From contig CAYMYN010000019.1 in assembly GCA_964394665.1 (NCBI GenBank), positions 1 to 64,000 of the forward strand: a DNA stretch of 64,000 bases. Reading direction: 5' to 3'. The notes beneath the pieces are model-generated. The model was not told the DNA's origin. It worked only from the letters and a program-made list of their open reading frames with translations, and did not search any database. Positions within the stretch are counted from its first letter, which is position 1. Each line of letters starts with the position of its first letter. The DNA comes from CAYMYN01 sp964394665. Its GTDB lineage: Bacteria > Planctomycetota > UBA1135 > GCA-002686595. Of the stretch, positions 8,952-18,777 are shown one piece after another. The position numbers were made by a program, and so were the translations under genes.

Positions 8952-11900
8952 TCAGCGTTGGCGCGTGCCCAGGGTCACGACGCCCGATCCCTCGCGCGGG
9001 GCGTCCGACGAACGCGGGCGGCGCACCTCGATGCGTTCGGCGAGCTCGGGCCCGCCCAGCTCGACGAGCGCCTCCCAGGCGGCGGCCAGGCGCCGGTCCG
9101 CCAGCGCCGCCGCGGCCTCGCGGGTGCGCCGATCGCGGCGCCGCTCGGCCCCCGGGCGCAGGAGATCGAGCAACTCGTCGAGGGCGGCCTCGAGCCGCCC
9201 CAGGTCCTCGTCCAGGGCGGAGAGCTGCGCGGTGGCGGCCTGCGCCTGGGTGGCCCGACCCGCCGCCAGCTCGGCCCGCGCGCGCTCGGCGCCGTGGGCG
9301 CGCTGGGCGAGGAGCGCCGCGCGGCGCGCGCGCAGGCCCTCGGCCAACGCGCGCACGTCCTCAGGGGCGGGGTTGGCGAAGCGCTCGACCCGCGCCAGGT
9401 CCTCGGCGCCGAGTTGGCTGGCGAGCACCAGCACCAGGCGGCGCTCGCCGCGCAGGCGCGCCGCGAGGTCGGCGAGCGCAGCCCTGGACCGACCGTCGAG
9501 GAACGAGGTCGCCGGCTCGAACTCGAGGTCCGCCAACGGCTCGGCCGCGGCCTCGCCGCCCCCGAACAGCCCGCCGAGGCCGGCCACGCTCGTCACGCCG
9601 CCCAGCACGCGCAGCGGCGAGGAAGCGACCGCGTCGGCGATCACGCGGCTCAAGGTCCCGACCGCGGCGGCGGTCAGGCCGGCCACGGAGGGGCCCTCGG
9701 CGCCGATCCCGAAGCGCAGCGGCACGCGGTGTTCGCCGGCCGAGTTGCGCAGCAGGAACAGCACGGCCTCGAGGGGGGCGGGCAGGCTCAGGAGCCGCGC
9801 GATCGGGCCGTTCGGTGCCTCGGACAGGGCCAGGTCCGCGAAGGTGTTGTCGAGCGTGACGCGCACGCCGCGGGAGCCCGAGAGTCGAACGTCGAGGCGC
9901 GCGTCGTAGACCCCGTCGGTCAGCTCGACGCCCGCGCCCGCCGCGGGCCCGCGCAGGTTGGCGAGCTCGAAGCCGAACAGGTCGAGCTTGACCCAACCCT
10001 CGGGGGCCGGGACCAGGCTGAGGCTGCCGCTCGCCGCGAGCTCGCCGAAGGCCGGGCGGATCGAGGGTGGTCCGCCCCGCACGCGGCTGGCGAGGGGCAC
10101 ATCGCCCGCGGCGAGCGAGGCGCGGAAACGGATCGGCACGGGCTCGCTGAGCGCGCGCGTCGTGATCCCGGCGATCTCGAGGTCGAGGTCCACCAGCGGC
10201 AGGTGCAGCGCCGGTTCGACCGAGTCGTCGGTGAACTCGACGTCGAGGCCGTGGGCGATCAGGCGGTCGATGCGCACTTCGCCAGCGGGCGCCGTCGCGG
10301 GCGCGGGCGCGGACGGGGTCGGCGGAGCCTCGGCCGCGGGAGCCGGCGCGGGCTCCACCGGCGTCCCGGGCCGCAGCACGAGCCCGGCGAAGTGCAGGCC
10401 GTCGGCGGATCGCTTGGCCACCAGGCGCGGCTTCGCGACCTCGATCTCGCGCAGGTGCAGCTCGCCGCGCGCCGGCCGCAGCAGGGCCGCGTCGATGCGC
10501 AGGCTCTCCAGGCCCAGGGCCACGGGCGCGTCGGGCGTGGGCCGCAGGGCGACCTCGCTCAGGACGAGCTCGGCCCCAAAGCCCGCGTCGAGGTCGAACT
10601 CGAGCGGCGAGCGCCGGCGCGAGCGCAGCTCGGCCGCCAGCCGCGCATCGAACTCGCCCCGCTCGAGGCCCGCGCCGTCGAGGGTCGTCGCCAGCTCCGG
10701 CAGCAGCGCGACCAGCCCCGCGCCCGAGAGGCCGCCCAGGTGCAGGGCGAGCTCGAGCTCGGGCTCGAGGGCCAGGGGCGAGGCGACGAGGTCCATGCGG
10801 ATCTCGCCCACCGCGGGCAACGCGTGGCCGACGAGGCGCAGCTCGAGGGGCGCCAGGGTCTCGGGCTCGGGGGAGAGCAGGAGCTGGGGCCGCGGACTCT
10901 CGAGCACCAGGCGCAGCTCGAGGGGTGGCGCATCCGGATGGGCCTCGTCGACGACGCGCAGGCGCTCGACGCCGACCGCGAGTCGCTCGAGCCACACTTC
11001 GGGCAGCGCCGGGCGCTCGGTGGGACGGGCCCCGGCCGGCGCGGGGGCCTGCGCCGCGGGGGAGGCGGCTTCGGGGCCGCCTGCCTCGGGGGCGGGTTGC
11101 GGCTCGGTCGGAGCGGGCACCGGGCCCGCGCCGAGCTCGATCCCGAGCAGCGCCAGGGAACCGTCGGCGCGCCGCCGCAGCTCGAGCTCGAGGCCCTCGA
11201 GCGCGACCTCGGCCAGGCGCACCACGCCGCCCTCGGGATCGAGGCGCGGTGCGTCCAGCACCAGGCGTGGGAGCCGCAACAGGGGGTCCTCGCCGCGTTC
11301 GGCGAGCTCGAGCCCTTCGACCCACAGGCGCGCGCGCCGGCCGCCTGGCTCGGCGCGGCCGGCCTCGGCCCCCAGGCGCGCCGCCAGGCGTCCGTCGCGC
11401 AGGGTGCTGCCGACCTCCGCCGGCAGGTACGCACCCAGCGCGCCCGCGCGCAGGCCCTCGAGCACCAGCCGCAGATCGCCCGCGAAGTCCTCGGGGTCGG
11501 GGCGCACCTCGCCCGTGAGCTCGAAGCGATCCAGGCTGCCCTCCAGGGTCGCGAAGAGCTCGAGTCGCGCCGACCCCGCACCGGGACCCAGCTCGAGGCC
11601 GCGCAGGGACAGGCGCCCGTCGAGCGCGGTGGCGAGCGGCGGGTCGAAGGATCGATCGCGCCAGCCCAGATGCGCGCCGACCACCAGCAGGTCGCCGATG
11701 CGCAGCTTCCCGGCGGGCGCGGCGTCCCCGCCCGCGGGCTCGCCCTCGCCGCCGGAAGGCGCCTGCGGCGCGGCCGGCTCCGGCCCCGCGGCCCGCGGCA
11801 CCAGGCGCAGTCCCAGGAGCTCGAGGGCGCCCGTGCCGTCCCGCTCCGCCACGAGGCGCGGGTTCGCCACGACGATGCGCTCGATCGCGAGCCCCTGCGG

Positions 11901-14240
11901 GCCGCCCACGATGCCGCGCACGTCGAGGCTGTCGAGCCCCGCGCGCTCGACGCCGCCCGCGTGCAGCGCGACCTCGGAGAGGCGCACTTCGAGCGGACCG
12001 CCCGCCGCCACGGCGCCGAGCTCGAGCGCGAGCCGCAGCTCGCCGCCGCCCTGCGGCGTCGCGAAGGCGGGCTCGACGCCGAGGGGCGCGAGGTAGGGCG
12101 CGAGGGCGGCCAGGGTCAGGTCGGTGCCGCGCAGCTCGAGGGCGGCGCGCGGCGCCGGCGCGGGCACGAGAGAACCGCTGAGCTCGAACTCGCCCAGGTC
12201 CCCGGGCGCCCGCAGCCAGAGCGCGAGGCGCGCGGCCCGTGGATCGCGGCCCGCGGGCCCGCCGAGCTCGAGCCCGGTGAGCTCGAGGCCGAGGTCGGTG
12301 AGCGTGAGCTCGAGCGGCTCCCCGAGCGCCGCGTCGTGCCAATCGAGACGCGTCCCGCTCACGGCGAGCCGCTCGAGCACGAAGGGCGGCCCATCGCCCG
12401 CGGCGGCCGGCGCGGCGGCCTTCGAGCCATCCGCCGGAGCCGCTGCCCGCGCCGCGCCCGCTGGTGTCGCGGGGCTCGCCGTTCGGGGCCGGGTGCGCAG
12501 GCCCGCCAACGCCAGCTCGCCCGATGCCTCGCGGCGCGCGGCGAGGGCCAGGCCCTCGAGCGCGACCTCGCCCAGCCGCAGCGCACCGTCCGGCGCGAGG
12601 TGCGCGTCGCGCAGCGCCAGGGCGCCCAGCTCGAACAGCGTCCGCTCCCCGGCCCACAGGCGCAGCCGCTCGAGGGCGAACGCGCCGTCGAGGCTCCCAT
12701 CGGGCGCCTCGACCAGGCGCGCGGCGAGGCTCGCGCGCAGCTCGGCGCGCTCGAAGGTCGTCTCGAGGCCCGCGCGGTGGAGCAGGGGCTCGAGGGCCGC
12801 CAATTCGATTCCCCGGCCCACCAACCCGAGGTCCAGCCCGCGGCGCGGGCCGCCCGGCCGCAGGGGACCGGCGAGGCGCAGGGACTCGAAGAGCCCCGGC
12901 GCGGCGAGGGTGAGGACGAACGAAGCCTCGGCCTCGGGGCGGGCGGGGTCGAGCACGAGCCCCGTGAGCTCGAGCCCGGGCCGCAGCTCGAGCGCCAGCG
13001 GCGGCTCGAAGGTGCGGTCGGTGAAGCGCAGGACGCCGTCCTCGAGGATGGCGCGCGCGAGCTCCAGGCCGGCCGCCGGCGCGGGGGATCCCTCCGCCGC
13101 AGGGCCGGTGTCCGCGCGCGGCGCGGGACTCCCGCCCGCCGGCGCGGAGGCTTCGCCCGCCGGCGCGCCGACGAGCGCCAGGCCCGCGAAGGCCAGCTCG
13201 CCGCCCGCGAGGCGTTCGGCCTCGACGCGCAGTCCCGCCGCGCGCAGGAGCTCGACGCGCGGGACGTCGGTCCCGAGCCCATCCGCGCGCAGCTCGAGCG
13301 CGCCCAGGGCCAGGGCGATCTCTCCGTCGGCGCGCAGGTCGAGGTCGCGCAGCTCGAGCGCGGCGCGCGGCGCGCCGCCGCGACCCTCCGCGTCCGTCCC
13401 CGCGAGGCTTGCCGAGAGCGCGAGTCCGAAGTCCCAGCGCTGCGCGTCGGGTCGCAGCCCGAGGGACGCCAACCAGGGCGCGATCGGCCGCGCGCGCAGG
13501 CCGCGGCCGGCGAGCAGGAACTCCGCGGCCAGCCCGCCCCCGTGTTCGGCGAGGGTGCCGGCGAGCGAGAGCCCGTCGCACACCTGCCGCGAGTGCAGGA
13601 CGAGGTTCACTTCGCCGGGGCGATCGGGGCTGCCCAGGTGCGCGGCGCGCAGGTGCAGCTCGAGCTCGACGTCGATCGGCGGCTCGACCGCCGCGTCGCG
13701 CAGCACCACGCGCACCTGCTGCAGGCGCCCCTGCACGAGCTCGAACGGCAGGCGCGCCTCGCCGGGGCCGGCGTCCTCGTCGTCCGGCGCTTCGGGCTCA
13801 TCGGTCCGCGCGTCGTCCCGCCCGTCCGAGGCCAGGGCCTCGAGCCAGGCGAGCCGGCCGTGGGCGTCGCGCTCGACGAGCAGGTGGAGGCCGTCGACCT
13901 CGGCCCGCACGACGCGCAGCCGTCCGCGGACCAGGGCCGGGAGGTCGAGGTCGAAGTCGAGGAGGTCGAGCTCGAGCAGCGGCGGCGCCGGAACTTCGTC
14001 CGCGCCGGCCGCGGGCCGCACCGCGAGCCCGCGCAGGTGCAGGGTGCCGCGCAGGAACGAGAGGCGCAGGTCCTCCAAGGTGACCTCGAGCCCGTGCGCG
14101 GCGCCGACGCGCGCCAACGCGAAGGGCACGGCGGGCACGAGCGCGAGCCGCAGGAGGACCGCCAGGGCCAGGAGCCACAGCGCGATCCGGCCCAGGCGCC
14201 GCAGGACGCGGCGCCGCCGCGGGGGCTGGACCGCGTTCAC
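8952..14240 (-). CDS. Giant AsmA-family (DUF748-like) envelope protein
   Basis: At 1,762 residues this is one of the longest proteins in the window. One N-terminal membrane anchor (about 12-32) follows a basic start, and the rest should lie in the periplasm. At least five repeats share a motif of the type L-x-(W/F)-x-D-x-(S/T/A)-F-x-P-P-L (FTDRTFEPPLALEL, WRDRSFDPPL, FTDDSVEPALHL), each with flanking LERLAV/RIDRLIAHG strands. This is the mark of DUF748/AsmA proteins, long beta-groove lipid-transport or barrier proteins. Ala/Pro/Gly-rich linkers separate the repeats. The C terminus has the DUF748-style stretch on filament-like helices. The GTG at 14240 overlaps the lipoprotein stop as GTGA. 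A role in moving or organising outer-membrane lipids is inferred from the family. Confidence 0.8.
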   Translation of the reverse strand: MNAVQPPRRRRVLRRLGRIALWLLALAVLLRLALVPAVPFALARVGAAHGLEVTLEDLRLSFLRGTLHLRGLAVRPAAGADEVPAPPLLELDLLDFDLDLPALVRGRLRVVRAEVDGLHLLVERDAHGRLAWLEALASDGRDDARTDEPEAPDDEDAGPGEARLPFELVQGRLQQVRVVLRDAAVEPPIDVELELHLRAAHLGSPDRPGEVNLVLHSRQVCDGLSLAGTLAEHGGGLAAEFLLAGRGLRARPIAPWLASLGLRPDAQRWDFGLALSASLAGTDAEGRGGAPRAALELRDLDLRADGEIALALGALELRADGLGTDVPRVELLRAAGLRVEAERLAGGELAFAGLALVGAPAGEASAPAGGSPAPRADTGPAAEGSPAPAAGLELARAILEDGVLRFTDRTFEPPLALELRPGLELTGLVLDPARPEAEASFVLTLAAPGLFESLRLAGPLRPGGPRRGLDLGLVGRGIELAALEPLLHRAGLETTFERAELRASLAARLVEAPDGSLDGAFALERLRLWAGERTLFELGALALRDAHLAPDGALRLGEVALEGLALAARREASGELALAGLRTRPRTASPATPAGAARAAAPADGSKAAAPAAAGDGPPFVLERLAVSGTRLDWHDAALGEPLELTLTDLGLELTGLELGGPAGRDPRAARLALWLRAPGDLGEFELSGSLVPAPAPRAALELRGTDLTLAALAPYLAPLGVEPAFATPQGGGELRLALELGAVAAGGPLEVRLSEVALHAGGVERAGLDSLDVRGIVGGPQGLAIERIVVANPRLVAERDGTGALELLGLRLVPRAAGPEPAAPQAPSGGEGEPAGGDAAPAGKLRIGDLLVVGAHLGWRDRSFDPPLATALDGRLSLRGLELGPGAGSARLELFATLEGSLDRFELTGEVRPDPEDFAGDLRLVLEGLRAGALGAYLPAEVGSTLRDGRLAARLGAEAGRAEPGGRRARLWVEGLELAERGEDPLLRLPRLVLDAPRLDPEGGVVRLAEVALEGLELELRRRADGSLALLGIELGAGPVPAPTEPQPAPEAGGPEAASPAAQAPAPAGARPTERPALPEVWLERLAVGVERLRVVDEAHPDAPPLELRLVLESPRPQLLLSPEPETLAPLELRLVGHALPAVGEIRMDLVASPLALEPELELALHLGGLSGAGLVALLPELATTLDGAGLERGEFDARLAAELRSRRRSPLEFDLDAGFGAELVLSEVALRPTPDAPVALGLESLRIDAALLRPARGELHLREIEVAKPRLVAKRSADGLHFAGLVLRPGTPVEPAPAPAAEAPPTPSAPAPATAPAGEVRIDRLIAHGLDVEFTDDSVEPALHLPLVDLDLEIAGITTRALSEPVPIRFRASLAAGDVPLASRVRGGPPSIRPAFGELAASGSLSLVPAPEGWVKLDLFGFELANLRGPAAGAGVELTDGVYDARLDVRLSGSRGVRVTLDNTFADLALSEAPNGPIARLLSLPAPLEAVLFLLRNSAGEHRVPLRFGIGAEGPSVAGLTAAAVGTLSRVIADAVASSPLRVLGGVTSVAGLGGLFGGGEAAAEPLADLEFEPATSFLDGRSRAALADLAARLRGERRLVLVLASQLGAEDLARVERFANPAPEDVRALAEGLRARRAALLAQRAHGAERARAELAAGRATQAQAATAQLSALDEDLGRLEAALDELLDLLRPGAERRRDRRTREAAAALADRRLAAAWEALVELGGPELAERIEVRRPRSSDAPREGSGVVTLGTRQR

Positions 14241-15667
14241 CGCTCCTCCTGCGCATCGAAGCGGGCGAGCGCCTCGCGGCGCGCGTCCTCGGGTCCCAGG
14301 GGATCGAAGTCGGGCGGAGCCGCGCCGCGGGACGCGAGCCAGTCGTAGGCCCGCACCCGCGCGGCGGGGGAGCGGTCGGAGAGGAAGATGCGATTCTCCT
14401 CGCGCAGCCAGGCTTCGAAGGCGGAGAGGTCCGCGCGCGTCGCGAGCACCTCCGCCAGGAGCGCCGGGAAGGCGCCGGCCTCGCCGGCGCGCGCGAACAA
14501 CAACGCCGCGGCGGCGGGGTCGTCCCCGTCGCCCTGACGGCGCTCGACCAACGAGCGCAGGGCGGCCCGTTCGAGGGCCCAGGCGAGCGCCGCGCGCTCC
14601 GAGTCCGGCACCTCGGCGGCGGCCTCGATCACGGCCCGGGCGAGCGGCGCGAGGTGTTGCGGCCGCGCCGCGAGGCTGAGGTCGAGCAGCGCCGGGGCGC
14701 CGAGCTCCGCGGCGAGGTGCACCAGGCCCGCGCGCGGGTCCTGCGCGTCCCCGAGCGCGGCGAGCAGCGCGGCGAGGTGTGCGCCCGCCGGATCGCCGGC
14801 CTGGGCTCCGACGCGCGGGCGCGGCTCGCGCTCGCCGGCTGGGTCCGCCTCCGCGGGCCGGGCGCGCAGGGCCACGACCAACGCCTTCGCTTCGCCCCAG
14901 GGCAGGAGCCCGGGCAACACGAGCACGAGCCCGTCCTCGCCCTCGACCAGGGGCACGTCGAGCAGCACCACCTCGTCGTGCCCCAGCGGCGTGGGGCGTT
15001 CGCGGGACGCGCCCTCGCCCAGCTCCGGCAGGCGCGGCGCGCCGGCGCTCGGGAGGCGCAGGCCGACGCGCAGGTGCTCGCCCTCGGTCCCGACCAGCAG
15101 GCTGGCTCGCGCGCGGCGCGGCCCGGGCTGGGGCTCGGGCATCGGGGCGGTGCCGCGGTCGCGCACCCCGCCGGGCGGCCGCGGCGTGGACGGGGGCGGA
15201 TCGGGGCTCGAGAGGCCGAGCTCGAGGTGCGTGCCGGCGCCGACCCGCGCATCGGCGGCGAAGAGCTCGACCACGCGCCGAGCGCCGGCGGTCCCGAGTT
15301 CCGCGCGCAGGCGCTGTGCCCCTTCCCCGCGCGCCAGGCCGGCGTGGGCTGTGGCGAAGGGCGCGGGTTGCACGGCGCGCGCGAGACCCTCGGCCGTCAC
15401 CAGGCGCATGTGTTCGGCGAGGGGCGTCGTCCCGGCGAGGTCCGCGTCGCTCTCGAGCCCGAGCACTTCGAACTCGACGAGCCAGGGCGGAGCGTCGGCG
15501 GTCCTCGCGCTCGCCCCCAGGGGTGAGCCGGGCCGCAGGGTCAACTCGACCTCGAGGCCCGGCGGGGCGTCGAGCGGCGCCGGGCCCCGCGGGGCCGTGC
15601 TCCGGCAAGCTCCGAGGAGCGTCGCCAACAGGCCGGCGAGGATCGGGATCGGAGACGGCGGCCGCAT
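14237..15667 (-). CDS. Lipoprotein of unknown function, partner of the AsmA-like protein
   Basis: This 476-residue protein has a lipoprotein signal peptide with lipobox L18-G-A-C21. I do not recognise its family. The first 250 residues look beta-rich (repeated VEFEVLGLE, HLELGLSS, RVGLRLPS-like strands), with a disordered Pro-rich stretch near 150-180. The last 200 residues look helical and could be a small HEAT-like array. It is translationally coupled (GTGA) to the DUF748 gene, so a joint role at the outer membrane is likely. A TATCCT element (complement of 15704-15709) about 40 bp upstream of the ATG at 15667 could be the -10 of their promoter. Confidence 0.75.
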   Translation of the reverse strand: MRPPSPIPILAGLLATLLGACRSTAPRGPAPLDAPPGLEVELTLRPGSPLGASARTADAPPWLVEFEVLGLESDADLAGTTPLAEHMRLVTAEGLARAVQPAPFATAHAGLARGEGAQRLRAELGTAGARRVVELFAADARVGAGTHLELGLSSPDPPPSTPRPPGGVRDRGTAPMPEPQPGPRRARASLLVGTEGEHLRVGLRLPSAGAPRLPELGEGASRERPTPLGHDEVVLLDVPLVEGEDGLVLVLPGLLPWGEAKALVVALRARPAEADPAGEREPRPRVGAQAGDPAGAHLAALLAALGDAQDPRAGLVHLAAELGAPALLDLSLAARPQHLAPLARAVIEAAAEVPDSERAALAWALERAALRSLVERRQGDGDDPAAAALLFARAGEAGAFPALLAEVLATRADLSAFEAWLREENRIFLSDRSPAARVRAYDWLASRGAAPPDFDPLGPEDARREALARFDAQEER

Positions 15668-15807
15668 GGCGAGGGGGGAACTCTCCGGCGGAGAGGGGCG
15701 AACAGGATACGCCCTCGCGCGGGCGGGGCGAGGTTCGCGCCGCCTCCCGCACCCGTCCCCGGCCCAGCGCTGGCACACCGCCCGCTGGCGACGGACGGTC
15801 GCGTAGG

Positions 15808-17091
15808 ATGGCCGGCCCAGGGCGCGCCGATCGAGCCCGCCGGGAGGGTCCCCACCTGCTGCACGAGCGCCGCCACGCTTTCTTCGCCACCTGCGCCCCG
15901 GGCCTCGAGCCCCTGCTGCACGCCGAAGTGCGCGAGCTCGGCCTTTCGCGTTCCGAGCGCCAGGTCGGCGGCGTGCGCTTCCACGGGTCGTTGGCCGACG
16001 CCTGGCGCGCCAACCTCGCGTTGCGCACGGCGGTGCGCGTGTTGCTCGAGCTGGTGCGGCTGCCGGCGGGGGACGGGGACGAGCTGCACCGCGGCGCGCT
16101 CGAGGTGCCGTGGGAGGAGCTGATCCTGCCCGAGGGCACCCTCGCCGTGCGCGCCTCGGGCCACTCGGACACGCTGCGCAACACGATGTTCGTGGCCCAG
16201 CGCGTCAAGGACGCGATCGTCGACCGCCTGCGGGCGCGCACCGGCGCGCGCCCCGACGTCGAGCGCGAGCAGCCCGACCTGCTCGTGCACGCGCACCTGG
16301 TGGGCGAGCGCTGCACCCTGCTGGTCGACACCTCCGGAGCCTCGCTGCACAAACGCGGTTGGCGCGTGGCCCAGGGCCGCGCGCCGTTGGCGGAGACCCT
16401 GGCCGCGGCGGTCGTGCTCCACTCGCGCTGGGACGGCCGCGCGCCGCTCGTCGATCCCTTCTGCGGTTCGGCCACGATCCTGATCGAAGCCGCGTTGCTC
16501 GCCGCGCGCATCGCCCCCGGGCTCTTCCGCCCCGCGTTCGCCTTCGAAGGCCTGCCCGGGCACGACCCGGCGCGGTTCGCGGCGCTGCGCGGGGAGCTGC
16601 GCGACGCGGCCGCGCCGCCCCGGCGCTTGATGCTGCACGGCATCGAACAGGACCCCGAGATCCTGGCCCAGGCGCGCGCCAACCTCGAGGCCGCCGGTCT
16701 GGTGGATGCGGTCGTGCTCGAGCAGGGCGACGGGGCGCAGTACCCCTTCAAGCCCGGCTGGAACGCCTGGATCGCGACCAATCCGCCCTACGGCGAACGC
16801 GTCGGCGAACAACGCGCGCTCGTCCCGCTCTACCGCGAGTTCGGCGCGCGCCTGCGCCGCGGGTGCGCCGGCTACCACCTGGCCCTGCTCTCTGGAGCGC
16901 CCGAGCTCGCCGACGAGCTCGCCCTCGAGGTCCACGCCCGGATCCCGATCCAGAACGGGGGCTTGGAGTGCGAGCTCCTCTTGAGCGAGCTCGGCGGGAA
17001 CGGGGAGCGCTTCAGCGCCGACGGCGCAGGATCAGCACGCAGTCGAGCTGCGAATCGTCGAGCTCGCGCGGCGCGCCGAGGTCGTAGGTGA
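15808..17091 (+). CDS. rlmL: THUMP-domain class I rRNA methyltransferase (RlmL/RlmK-N type)
   Basis: This is a 427-residue SAM-dependent N2-guanine methyltransferase of the RlmL-N/YcbY type, probably acting on 23S rRNA. It has an N-terminal ferredoxin-like/THUMP region (about 22-175). The Rossmann methyltransferase part has DPFCGSATILIEAA (216-229) as motif I and the catalytic NPPYGER at 325-331. Only the RlmL half is present, since E. coli carries an added RlmK domain. The start is ATG at 15808, and the longer upstream frame is antisense to the lipoprotein. The last 27 residues (Arg/Ala-rich) overlap the end of the next gene on the other strand by 80 bp and look like read-through beyond the conserved C terminus. 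Confidence 0.88.
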   Translation: MAGPGRADRARREGPHLLHERRHAFFATCAPGLEPLLHAEVRELGLSRSERQVGGVRFHGSLADAWRANLALRTAVRVLLELVRLPAGDGDELHRGALEVPWEELILPEGTLAVRASGHSDTLRNTMFVAQRVKDAIVDRLRARTGARPDVEREQPDLLVHAHLVGERCTLLVDTSGASLHKRGWRVAQGRAPLAETLAAAVVLHSRWDGRAPLVDPFCGSATILIEAALLAARIAPGLFRPAFAFEGLPGHDPARFAALRGELRDAAAPPRRLMLHGIEQDPEILAQARANLEAAGLVDAVVLEQGDGAQYPFKPGWNAWIATNPPYGERVGEQRALVPLYREFGARLRRGCAGYHLALLSGAPELADELALEVHARIPIQNGGLECELLLSELGGNGERFSADGAGSARSRAANRRARAARRGRR

Positions 17092-17818
17092 AGTCGTAGG
17101 TCGCGACGTGCTCGAGGGCGGGCACGGAGGCGATCAGCCGCCGCGCCTGGGCCGCGTCGTAGGTGCGGAAGCGCCAGGTTGTCTCCGAGCGCAGCTCGCC
17201 CGCGGGCCGCTCCACGCGCAAGCGCGAACGCACCGTCTCCAGGCGCGTGCGCCGATCGGGGGGCCAGCTCTGGATGTTGCACACGATGCGTTCCCCGCCG
17301 CGCACCGCGACCCAGCGCTCGCGCACCCGGGCCCGTTCGTCGTAGTCCGAGAGGTGGAAGCCCAGGACGTAGATCCCGCCCGGCGCGAGGTGTTCCGCGA
17401 CCCGCGTCAGGTGGGCCCGCGCGCTGCGTTCGTCGAGCAGGTACTTGAAGGTGCTGACCAGGCAGTGCGCGAGGTCGTAGCGCCCGGGCAAGCGGAAGTC
17501 GGCGAGATCGGCCTCGATCAGCCGCGGCCGGAGCACGAGGCTCGCGACCCGCCGCTGCGCGTAGCGCAGCATGGCTCGGCTGCGATCGAAGCCGCTCACG
17601 CGCCAGTCGCGGAGGGCGAGGGCCAGCACCAGCCGCCCCGAGCCGCAGGCGGGCTCCAGGGCGCGCCGGCCGCGGGAGGTGCCGTGGAGCTTGGCGACGC
17701 GCTCGAGGAAGTCCGCTTCCTGGCGTGTGCCGGAGTCGAAGACCGCGTCGTAGTAGCGCGGCGTCTCGTACCAGTCGAGCTCGCGCCAGGCGCGCGTCGC
17801 GGGGGCGCGCGGGCTCAT
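17012..17818 (-). CDS. Class I SAM-dependent methyltransferase
   Basis: This 268-residue protein has a standard Rossmann methyltransferase fold. Motif I is LEPACGSGRL (54-63), an acidic residue ends strand 2 in VSGFDRS, and motif IV-like DLAHCLVSTFKYLL follows. The product resembles the Methyltransf_25/11 group. The substrate cannot be read from sequence. The ATG at 17818 overlaps the stop of the upstream SGNH gene as ATGA, so the two are co-translated. The 3' end overlaps the convergent rRNA methyltransferase by 80 bp. Confidence 0.85.
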   Translation of the reverse strand: MSPRAPATRAWRELDWYETPRYYDAVFDSGTRQEADFLERVAKLHGTSRGRRALEPACGSGRLVLALALRDWRVSGFDRSRAMLRYAQRRVASLVLRPRLIEADLADFRLPGRYDLAHCLVSTFKYLLDERSARAHLTRVAEHLAPGGIYVLGFHLSDYDERARVRERWVAVRGGERIVCNIQSWPPDRRTRLETVRSRLRVERPAGELRSETTWRFRTYDAAQARRLIASVPALEHVATYDFTYDLGAPRELDDSQLDCVLILRRRR

Positions 17819-18777
17819 GCGGCGCGGCTCTTCGCTCGCGCCCCGAGCAGGCCTTGGCGGGCGTCGCGCTCCTCGCGTGCTCGGCGGCGCTCTTCCTGGC
17901 GCCGCTCGCGCTCGAGGGCCTTCTCGCGCTCGGCCCGGGTGGCCTCGTCGAGGCGCGCGCGCACCGCCTTGGCGTCCCACGCGACGTCCTGGGCGTCCAG
18001 GCCCAGCTCCGCGCGCTCGAGGGCGTCGAAGGCGCACAGCAGGAGCGCGATCTGGCCCTCCACGCTGGGGTGGAGTTGATCCTCGAGCAACAGCCGCGCG
18101 AGGTCCTCGCCCGCCCAACGGTTCGCGCGCACGACGACCTCGCCGCCGTCCGCCAGCGCCCGATGGAACGCGTCCAGGGAGACGAGCACACGGTTCGGCC
18201 GCGCGGCGACCCACTCGGCGAGGCGCGCGTTGAGCCGCGCCAGGGTCGCGGGTTCGGGCACCTGCACCGTCCGCAGCATGGGGAAACCCAGGTGCGAGAT
18301 GGCCCGCGTCGCGGCGCGCATGTCCGGGAAGTCGCCCACGAGCAGCGGCGCCTCGATCGGTTCGAGCAGGGCCAGGCCGCGCTCCAGGAGCTCGAGCCGG
18401 CCGTCCTCCGTCAGCGGCTCGCCGTAGCCGAACCAGAAGGGGAAGTCGAGGGCGACGACCAGGGTCGGCCGCCAGGCACGCGCGGCCTCCACCAGGGGCG
18501 GGGCGATGCGCTCGGGCGCCGAGAAGAGCCACGAGTCGGCGAAGGACTTGGCCGTGGCCCCCGGCGCCAGCAGGCCGGCGCGCGCGACGTCGGCGAAGTC
18601 GATGCGCGCGCGGTAGGTGCGCTCGAGGTCCCAGCCGGCCGAGAGGCTCGCTCCGAGGATCGCGACGCGCGCCGTGCGGGGCTCGGGGAGCGTCTCGGCG
18701 AGGGGCGCGGGGGACTGGGCCGGCGAAGGTGCGCCGAGCACCACGGACAGGAGCAGCGCGGCGAGCGGAGAGACCAT
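17815..18777 (-). CDS. Secreted SGNH/GDSL-like hydrolase
   Basis: This 320-residue protein starts with a signal peptide (about 1-20, cleavage near PSPAQ). The SGNH pattern is partly visible. Block I is ILGASLSAGW (40-49), with Ser in the nucleophile position, and block V is DQLHPSVEGQ (233-242), with the Asp-x-x-His dyad. The Gly and Asn blocks are not obvious. The C terminus (about 275-320) is a highly charged Arg/Glu helix that probably forms a coiled coil. It is coupled to the downstream methyltransferase by ATGA. Substrate is unknown, and esterase-type activity is inferred. Confidence 0.65.
   Translation of the reverse strand: MVSPLAALLLSVVLGAPSPAQSPAPLAETLPEPRTARVAILGASLSAGWDLERTYRARIDFADVARAGLLAPGATAKSFADSWLFSAPERIAPPLVEAARAWRPTLVVALDFPFWFGYGEPLTEDGRLELLERGLALLEPIEAPLLVGDFPDMRAATRAISHLGFPMLRTVQVPEPATLARLNARLAEWVAARPNRVLVSLDAFHRALADGGEVVVRANRWAGEDLARLLLEDQLHPSVEGQIALLLCAFDALERAELGLDAQDVAWDAKAVRARLDEATRAEREKALERERRQEERRRAREERDARQGLLGARAKSRAA

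Noticed and set aside
6720..14348. An open plus-strand frame of more than 2,500 codons opposite the secretion and DUF748 genes
   Set aside because: At this GC content stop codons are rare in antisense frames. The product is low-complexity (Arg/Gly/Gln/Ala), with no motif, while the minus strand has clear family signatures and coupled starts.
15804..15810. TAGGAT as -10 of the rRNA methyltransferase gene
   Set aside because: It overlaps the ATG itself, so the transcript would begin inside the gene.
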